A program made the position numbers and the translations under genes. Below are positions 58,413 through 64,000 of a stretch of DNA of 64,000 bases, in pieces (position 1 is the stretch's first letter; each line of letters begins with the position of its first letter). The stretch comes from DOZZ01 sp963792655 (GTDB lineage: Bacteria; Acidobacteriota; Terriglobia; Bryobacterales; Bryobacteraceae), in contig CAWBWU010000010.1 of assembly GCA_963792655.1 (NCBI GenBank), positions 236,479 to 300,478 of the forward strand, read 5' to 3'. The notes beneath the pieces are model-generated. The model saw only the letters and a list, made by a program, of their open reading frames with translations, ran no database searches and was not told where the DNA came from.

Positions 58413-58435
58413 CGTTTACACAGTTTTTAGGACAC
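58413..58435 (-). repeat. Right terminal inverted repeat of the IS
   Basis: CGTTTACACAG...GGACAC, the inverse of the left end, 27 bases upstream of the transposase start. Confidence 0.75.
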
Positions 58436-58925
58436 CCTCAGAGGGTTGGGTTTTGCGACTAACGACGGCGGGCGGCGCACCTTCTCTATAAAAGTCAACA
58501 GTTACCGCCGAAATCTACACAATTACTCTACGGCCCTCTGAGCAGAGTATTTGTGTGGGCGTCTGCCGGTGTTGACAAATCGAACACTGAACACTCCGAT
58601 GCGGAAACATCTCAAGGCGCGTCTGGATGATCTTCTCCGTTGCCGCGAAGAAGCTTTTCAACTACTGTCGCTAAAATACCAAATCGTTTAGCAGACCGCT
58701 GAAAAGCTAAGTTGCAGAAACGCACCGTTCTTATGATCTGAAGATAAGTCGAGAAAAATGCATTGGTTAACTGCCGTGCGGGGCTGCCCCGTTTCGCGGT
58801 TGGACTGCTCGTTACCGACTGCGTCCCAGCACTTCCAACCACCGATAATTGTACCGGCAGGGTGCCCGAAGTATTCGTCGCAACCCAAACCGAAACTGAA
58901 TACGGCTGCTGGTTACTTCCTCGAA
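58436..58925. other. Gene-poor stretch after the IS
   Basis: About 490 bases with only short frames lacking codon bias or recognisable motifs. One long minus-strand frame crosses it (58612-59181) but overlaps a more convincing membrane-protein frame and looks like its shadow. Confidence 0.4.
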
Positions 58926-59188
58926 CTACTTCTCCGCCAGCGCACTCAGGAACTGCCGAAAAAAGGATATAGCGGCGAGCAAAAACCCGAAGGCGACAAC
59001 GCCAGTAATTAATCGCCCCAGCCACGTAGGAATACGGCGGCCAAGGCGACGAGAAGCTAACCCGCCGGCATAGAAGTCGCGAACTGTTGCCACAGCATAA
59101 AAGCCCACCGCAGAAAAAAAGAAGGAGAACAAAGTTATCAAGGAAAAGCCTGCGCCATGGGCACACACCCAAAACGGACACATTAGCA
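58926..59188 (-). CDS. Small two-helix membrane protein, unknown
   Basis: About 87 residues with two clear transmembrane helices: SLITLFSFFFSAVGFYAVATV near the start and WLGRLITGVVAFGFLLAAISF near the end. A basic loop (LASRRLGRRIP) joins them, which puts it on the cytosolic side. I recognise no family. It is isolated, with no operon partners. Confidence 0.5.
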
Positions 59189-59618
59189 TAACTGCCTCCC
59201 CCAAAAAATTCGACCGTTAGGTACCCGCCTTATATCGCGATTAGTACTGGCCAACGCCCCAGCGGTTCCGAGTCCAACGGCAGCCTGTTCATCGTGCTTG
59301 GATCTACTCCTTGTTCTAGCCGCGCCAAAGCCGCTTGTTTGTAACCGGCAGAAAGGCGGACTAGCACTAGCATTGGAGCTAGCGAATCGGCCGCGATTCC
59401 AAAGTCCCGCCTGCGGAAGTCATCCGCGTAAAGACCAAGTTGTCGCCGTTGACCCGGATTAATTACCCCGGACTATCCGCGGGTATCTCGGGGCAGGAGA
59501 CGGTGGCGGGATCGAACTCACATAAAGTCCCAAAGACCGCCTTGGCCACAACGACTTTGCCTGACATAGTCGTTACGATACGTCGCGGCGTTGGAAGTGA
59601 ACACTGTCTTGACTGAAC
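59189..59618. other. Stretch with a possible 3' gene remnant
   Basis: Minus-strand codons just downstream of the next gene read SSVKTVFTSNAATYRNDYV in a shifted frame and may be its lost C-terminus. Elsewhere nothing is recognised. Confidence 0.35.
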
Positions 59619-60337
59619 TTAAGTAACCCGTCTTGAAACGCGCCCGTCAAGCCCGAGTTCTATCCACTCGTCCGTAGGACCGTTGTACAAAGAAACGCCT
59701 TTTTGATTCGCACTTAGCTGTGAATTGCTTGGGCTATTCGACAGACCGGGGTCGAGCGGCGACAGAAAGCCGCTTCTCGGCAGGTACGATGCCAGCAAGG
59801 TGTGGCTGCTAGGAGTATATTTTCTAAGCGCGTCAAAATCGCTTTTTGCGTCGTCGGCTTTCGAGTCTTTTCCTCCCGACGCCCATAGGTCCCCTAAGGA
59901 GTCGAAGGCGAATTTCAGCGGCGCAAAGGACCCGGTTACGATAAGGCCTTGCGGTGCTCCGGAGAAATCGAACAAATCAATCTCGGGCGCAGGTGGTGGA
60001 GCGCCCTTCCAAACTACAACGGCTACTGCGACTAGTCTGGCGCGGACTACGGCAAAGTCAAGAACGGTTAGGGCCGTAGCGCCCTCTTTCAAAGGTTAAC
60101 TGCAAAGGATTTCCCGGTAGCCGGAGACAAAAACGTCAGTAGGCATGTTGTGGAACGACAGCTAGGCCCAAAGGCGGCGGACAGTCCGTGGTCGAACTTA
60201 GGAATTGGCTGGCCGGGAGAGATCATATCGGCCGGGATCGCGACTGACTGAGCAGGTGGGGCCAAGGTGGCGGCAGAAGCCTTCAGATGAGAAAGGCCGA
60301 CGACAAACACTGCGCTTAAGACAAATATCCGATCCAT
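59619..60337 (-). CDS. Secreted protein of unknown function, broken frame
   Basis: The first part (60337 to 60089) starts with a signal peptide, MDRIFVLSAVFVVGLSHLKA, and has a Cys pair (GPSCRSTTCLLTFLSP). The second part continues one frame away from 60092: LTVLDFAVVRARLVAVAVVV, then IDLFDFSGAPQGLIVTGSFA, KFAFDSLGDLWASGGKDSK and SLYNGPTDEWIELGLDGRV, which looks like a beta-propeller-type repeat protein. The two overlap by four bases, so either two coupled genes or, more likely, one gene with a shift. No family recognised. Confidence 0.45.
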
Positions 60338-60633
60338 TGGAGCTCCTGGTATGCGGTCATTAAAGATGACGTAGTATTTTGCTAAAGCGCGGGGACTCCT
60401 TTTCAGATACGCTAACTCTCTGAAGCTGAACCGGTGCAGGGCCAGTAAGATCTGGAAGCAGTTGAAAGAGGGCGAAACAGAGTCAATAGGGAGTTAGCCG
60501 CGACCTAATGCCGGTGTGCCGTATTCCCGTTCGGCGTGAAGCATTGCGCGACCGGCCCTAAAAACGGCAGATGCATGTGGCGATTCGATGCGGAAGAATC
60601 GAGGGAAACCGGCCTCTTGAGAGTTTCCTCTGC
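60338..60633. other. Intergenic region, nothing recognised
   Basis: About 300 bases upstream of the broken secreted-protein gene. No motif-bearing frame, RNA or repeat seen. Confidence 0.35.
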
Positions 60634-60882
60634 CTAAAGCATGCCTACTTTGTGATGAGTTAAGAATGCGCCACAAACCCAACCCTCAGTATCTTTGTTG
60701 GGGCCATCTGCGATCCGAACTCTTGTAAACACGCCCCTACCCGCGCAGTGTTTTTTCGTCTTGTCTAGGATCATGGCCTTGGTTCCGTTTGGAACTATCA
60801 GCTCCCCGCCTGTTGCGGGATTGGTTCCAGCCATTCCGGGCGACTGCTTCTTCAATCGCAGATCAGCCTTGCGATCGGTCAT
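60634..60882 (-). CDS. Small SH3-like domain protein, unknown
   Basis: 82 residues. The core GTKAMILDKTKKHCAGRG and VRIADGPNKDTEGWVCGAFL resembles bacterial SH3-type beta barrels, in which a V.I.DG....GWV pattern is common. No signal peptide with the ATG at 60882; a longer precursor in another frame cannot be excluded. Function unknown. Confidence 0.45.
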   Translation of the reverse strand: MTDRKADLRLKKQSPGMAGTNPATGGELIVPNGTKAMILDKTKKHCAGRGVFTRVRIADGPNKDTEGWVCGAFLTHHKVGML

Positions 60883-61352
60883 CAGGACCTCGAGATCTCG
60901 GTCATCACCCTACGATAGAAACTCGGACCGATGGGAGCCGGTTGTCCGTCAGCGTCTGAAGGCGCAGAGTACCACATGACTCCAGCAGAAGAATCGAAGC
61001 CGCGCATGCAATCGTTCGAAGGCCGGTCCTAGACAGTCCGCAGTGCATAACGGAACGATTATCTTACTCCTTCGACTCTTCAAAAGAAGGGCGACGGAAG
61101 CAGCACCCAAGTGCATTGCCTGTCATCTGTCACCTCTCCAAGCCGGGATCGGAGCGCTTGTCGCGCTCCGCGTTGATGCGTGCTGAGGCGGGGACAAGGG
61201 CTGCGCCCCTTTCCCCGCACCCTCTTTTTCCGCTACCGGTCTGTTCCTCCGCTGTGCTCCGGACAGGTTTTCCTTACAAAAGTCGAATACTTCCTGCACA
61301 ATCGAAATACCAGCGTCGCTGCGCTCCGAAAACTGTTCGCCTTCGGCCCGGA
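60883..61352. other. Gene-poor stretch, nothing recognised
   Basis: About 470 bases. One plus-strand frame is open through the second half but lacks motifs until the hydrophobic part that starts at 61353. Confidence 0.35.
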
Positions 61353-61556
61353 ATGCTGTTCGCGTCCCATTCGGAATCAGCGTTCGCCTTTGCCGGAATC
61401 CTCAGTTGGGTGCCTTTACTACTGATGGACCCTCTTAGTCAAATGCTATTTAACATTTTCGACCATGATAAGCTAGCCGCCTTCGCTCTAGGGCTATTTC
61501 TATTCTGGGTCCTCTCTGCACTCTGCTGGGGCTGGTTCTTTTCATCAGACGGTTGA
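61353..61556 (+). CDS. Small two-helix membrane protein, unknown
   Basis: 67 residues from an ATG at 61353. It has two hydrophobic segments, FAFAGILSWVPLLLMDPLSQ and FALGLFLFWVLSALCWGWFF, joined by the acidic loop NIFDHDKLA. No family recognised and no clear ribosome site. Confidence 0.4.
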   Translation: MLFASHSESAFAFAGILSWVPLLLMDPLSQMLFNIFDHDKLAAFALGLFLFWVLSALCWGWFFSSDG

Positions 61557-61587
61557 GTGAATAGTGGGGCCGAGCGGGATAAGTGGG

Positions 61588-61818
61588 ATGAGCACTAACG
61601 CCACCTCTCTGTTAATGGGTTTGTTGTTGCTAATGGCGCCCAGTGCGATGCTGCCGTCTAAGAGAGTCCTGCTCTGTGAAGTGTTGAATTCACCGCAGAA
61701 ATTTCAAGGAAAGGTCGTCATGGTCACCGGGCGGTATTTTTTCAACCGCCACGGAGGGTTTTTCAGCGGGAGAATGCCCACGGGGGCCGCGAGATGGACT
61801 TTTGCAGTAGTGGACTAG
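61588..61818 (+). CDS. Small secreted protein, probably broken
   Basis: An apparent signal peptide (MSTNATSLLMGLLLLMAPSA) is followed by VLLCEVLNSPQKFQGKVVMVTGRYFF, a beta-strand pattern like OB-fold-type secreted proteins of this phylum. The frame stops at 61818, but another frame about 70 bases on reads VVDGVVTAKVLVKRAPG. The gene was probably longer and is interrupted here. Confidence 0.4.
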   Translation: MSTNATSLLMGLLLLMAPSAMLPSKRVLLCEVLNSPQKFQGKVVMVTGRYFFNRHGGFFSGRMPTGAARWTFAVVD

Positions 61819-62117
61819 ACGCTTTATAAGGGCGATCGGCCTGATTTCAGCGCGATCGCGTTAGCACATGACAGACGAGGCAGGGCAAGTGTGGTGGACG
61901 GTGTTGTTACTGCTAAGGTGTTGGTTAAAAGAGCGCCCGGGATTTCAAGTTCTCACGGGCAGTACTGTTAATGAACAATTTGGCACCGGAGGGGGATATA
62001 ACGGTCGGCCTCGGTACTATTTCAAATATTACGCGTAGATAGAGTGGATGATATAGCCGTCCCGTGACGAAGAGGTGAAGCTGCGCTGAACGGGTGCATT
62101 CTGAGCGGCCTCGGCCA

Positions 62118-62860
62118 TCAAATATTGTCGTCTCGCCCAATCCCTCCGACGCAGCAATCAGTAGCCACGCAGAAAGCGCAATATTGTGAACTGGCGCACT
62201 GGCGCGAGCGTTGCCCGAGGACTTCGTAACATCCCTGCCTTCGGGATCCGCTCCGAGAGCGTCCAGCTGGGGTGCCTGATCTGTCGAAGTCTGAACAGTG
62301 ACTTGCTTGATCGAACGAACCCCGAAGCTGGGAGCCTGCGCCGCCCGGAACACCGGAATAGCCGCAAAGGGAATCGAGCGCCTTCGGGTCAGCCTCGTGA
62401 ATGCGCGCGAGAAGCCGCAGCAGGAGCACCTGCCCCCGACGGTTCAACTCGTACGTTCCTTTGGTGGTATCGATAGTGGCTCTATATGCCGATGGCGTTC
62501 CCGAATCTGCTGATTCGTCATTTCGCATTACACGTTTCAGGAGCAGGTCCACAGCGCGCGTGCGCACCGGCCCCGGCATGAGTGCCCCCTATCTTATCCA
62601 CAAACGTGGCAAACGCTTCGTCAGCATTGCGGATTTTGGAAACCCTGTGGTCGTACCAGTACAGGGTCTCTTCCCAGAGCGAGCGCGCCTTCAATTCGTC
62701 CTTCTCAGAAAGAGCACGGAGGATGTGAAGAACGCCTAAATACGGATACTCGCCGCCGGTAGCTACTCCGAGTCGACCTCGCAGGGAATTAGGTAAGGAC
62801 GTCCCATTCCCCGCACTTCATCGTCGCCTGAGGGCGCGTTCCCTCCAAACGTTTAAGGTT
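62118..62860 (-). pseudogene. Fragmented gene of unknown function
   Basis: Coding-like pieces lie in at least two frames on the minus strand: MKCGEWDVLT near 62858, EYPYLGVLHILRALSEKDEL with KARSLWEETLYWYDHRVSKI further on, then from 62579 VRTRAVDLLLKRVMRNDES, TYELNRRGQVLLLRLLARIH and LDSLCGYSGVPG. They read as one helical protein of more than 150 residues. No family recognised. Confidence 0.4.
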
Positions 62861-63386
62861 CTGTCGGTGCTATAGTGATCCGATTAACCTTCAGAAAACC
62901 ATTCGGATTACCCTCTTTCGAGTTCATGCCCATGAATGCGATTGGTCCACCAGCACTCCTAAAATAGAGCCCCCACACGTCATCCTGCACCGAGGGTGCG
63001 TCCGCTTCAATGAATCCTAGTGTGGTCCTATTCGTCCATTTCCCATCACCGAACATCAGGTAGGGCCTTTCAAAACGGGACAAAGCCAGCCAAACCCGCC
63101 TTTTTCCATCTTGCCCCCGCCATCGTCAATTCTGGGCCTGCCAGAGTATTTCCCACTTTCACACCTCACGCCCGCCCACGCCCAAAAATTGCAAGCTTGT
63201 GCCCTTCGTGCCGTCTTCGGTCCAAGTTGCCACGGCCTTACCCTTTGAGTCGATTAGTTCAAATCGTGGAGCCCGAATTACTCCGGGCGCGGGCGCCGCA
63301 ACGAGGGCCGCTTTAGAACCAACGAGCCCTCCGGCAAAACCAAAAACAAAGGCCAAGGCAATCACTATGTTGCGTTCATTATTCAT
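62853..63386 (-). CDS. Secreted or membrane-anchored protein, unknown, broken frame
   Basis: The start MNNERNIVIALAFVFGFAGG is a signal anchor. FELIDSKGKAVATWTEDGTK and SLQFLGVGGREV follow. The middle (KVGNTLAGPELTMAGA) is in another frame, then the first frame resumes with DGKRRVWLALSRFERPYLMF and goes on to VWGLYFRSAGGPIAFMGMNS and the stop. A minus-one and a plus-one shift that cancel would explain this, as sequencing errors often do. The pattern of short Gly-turn beta strands suggests a beta-sandwich. No family recognised. Confidence 0.5.
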
Positions 63387-64000
63387 GGTTGTTTCCACCA
63401 AGACCTGGAACATGAGGTGCGCATGCAACATGCGACAGCCAGTCGCTGATGTCTTCTGTCGTCCCGCTTGGATTTGAGAGTTTTGGTGATAGGATACTGC
63501 ACTCCCAAATTGATTTCATCCGAGCGCAACCTAGTACGTGGAGCCAGCGGCGGGCAGCATGGGTTTGCCCTAGTTGAGCGCGAGCTCCCACGTGAACCGA
63601 AGCGCCCCGTCCGATCTGCTCGACTTCACGGATTGGAACACCTGCTGATGCCCGGTCTGGTGGCGGCGGGCGCTGAAGATGGCGAGCGACGCCTTACAGG
63701 AGGAACGCATCCAGTCCGCCACGCCTAGCTGATGCCCGCTCGCCAGCCCAGAGTTTGCGGGAACACTAGAAAAGGCTTTTGCAGGTCGGTGCTGCCGGGT
63801 GGCCCGAAGCCGACGCAGCGCGTGGATGCGGCGAGTTTGGTGAATGGGTAGTGTGTCGCCGACACTCGGCCGAAACTCGCCTGTAGTTCTTGACTAGAAT
63901 CCCGCTTCTCAAACGCATTTCGTCAGTCTCTTTACAATGCGCTCCGACGCTTCTGTGGTTTTCGGCCTAAAGAATGCGATCAGGCCATTCTGTCAGTCCC
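63387..64000. other. Window end, nothing recognised
   Basis: About 610 bases with short overlapping frames on both strands, none with motifs or a ribosome site. A minus-strand frame around 63590-63720 is open but short. Confidence 0.35.

Larger units (their letters stand above)
56889..58435 (-). mobile_element. IS256-family insertion sequence
   Basis: About 1.55 kb bounded by 23-base imperfect inverted repeats: GTGTCC...TGTGTAAACG at 56889-56911 and its inverse CGTTTACACAG...GGACAC at 58413-58435. One broken transposase gene fills 57151-58385. No target-site duplication is visible in the bases just outside the ends. A long palindrome occupies the space between the left end and the transposase stop. 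Confidence 0.8.

Noticed and set aside
56889..58435. Target-site duplication of the IS element
   Set aside because: Bases just outside the two ends (CGACGGCA and CCTCAGAG) do not match.
58612..59181. A 189-codon minus-strand frame
   Set aside because: No motif or convincing composition; it overlaps a better two-helix membrane frame.
62118..62353. Separate small genes in two overlapping frames
   Set aside because: The coding-like segments follow each other across frames and read better as one broken gene.

Overview
The window looks like about 64 kb of chromosome from a GC-rich soil-type bacterium, most likely an Acidobacteriota of the Bryobacterales/Solibacter kind. This placement is inferred from gene content: DUF1080 and Tat-exported TIM-barrel proteins, an eight-heme cytochrome c, a CSC-type secreted carboxypeptidase-regulatory-like protein, futalosine menaquinone synthesis (MqnC), a proton-pumping pyrophosphatase and REP-type palindromes. 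No rRNA is present. One tRNA gene, tRNA-Thr(CGU), was found.

Layout. 0-2.4 kb: enoyl-CoA hydratase (cut by the window edge), ribH, nusB, a fasciclin protein. 2.4-6.6 kb: lepB-manC facing a compact trio of small multidrug-resistance-type membrane proteins, then a VanZ-like protein. 6.6-12.8 kb: a very large secreted protein coupled to an MBOAT acyltransferase and an SGNH-like protein. 12.8-16.5 kb: a sugar-acid operon (gnd, PfkB kinase, DUF993). 16.6-28 kb: secreted and Tat-exported hydrolase-type proteins, an APC permease, an MscS-cNMP channel and an octaheme cytochrome. 28-36.6 kb: a peptide-export locus, described below. 36.6-40.8 kb: tRNA-Thr, a CSC-type secreted protein, REP/RAYT repeats and rraA. 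41-54 kb: housekeeping genes (hppA, mqnC, membrane ferritin, dps, RNase J, secA, an RluA-type synthase). 54-64 kb: an accessory, decaying area with REP palindromes, a broken rraA copy, an IS256-type element and many interrupted small ORFs.

The most unusual item is the locus at 27951-35798 on the minus strand. Three tandem genes of about 40 codons encode peptides with an almost invariant 35-residue acidic leader ending in VSGG. After the double glycine only 6, 5 and 4 residues follow (FHAYYE, SRNKF, FHIC). Each gene has its own TTGACA-type promoter and its own GC-rich hairpin after the stop. Directly downstream lie a cyclic-nucleotide-binding-like protein, an HlyD-type adaptor, a C39 peptidase-ABC exporter and a second ABC exporter of the NHLM type. 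No peptide-modifying enzyme is visible. The arrangement suggests cleavage and export of very short, variable peptides (signals or toxins). That function is inference.

Reading frames are interrupted in many genes that otherwise look intact, including secA. The nine shifts resolved with confidence between 0 and 58.4 kb, counting two in the IS transposase, all read as one extra base, several inside runs of three or four identical bases. This looks more like residual assembly error than real pseudogenes. Only the rraA copy at 56.3 kb (internal deletion) and some ORFs beyond 58 kb are convincingly decayed.
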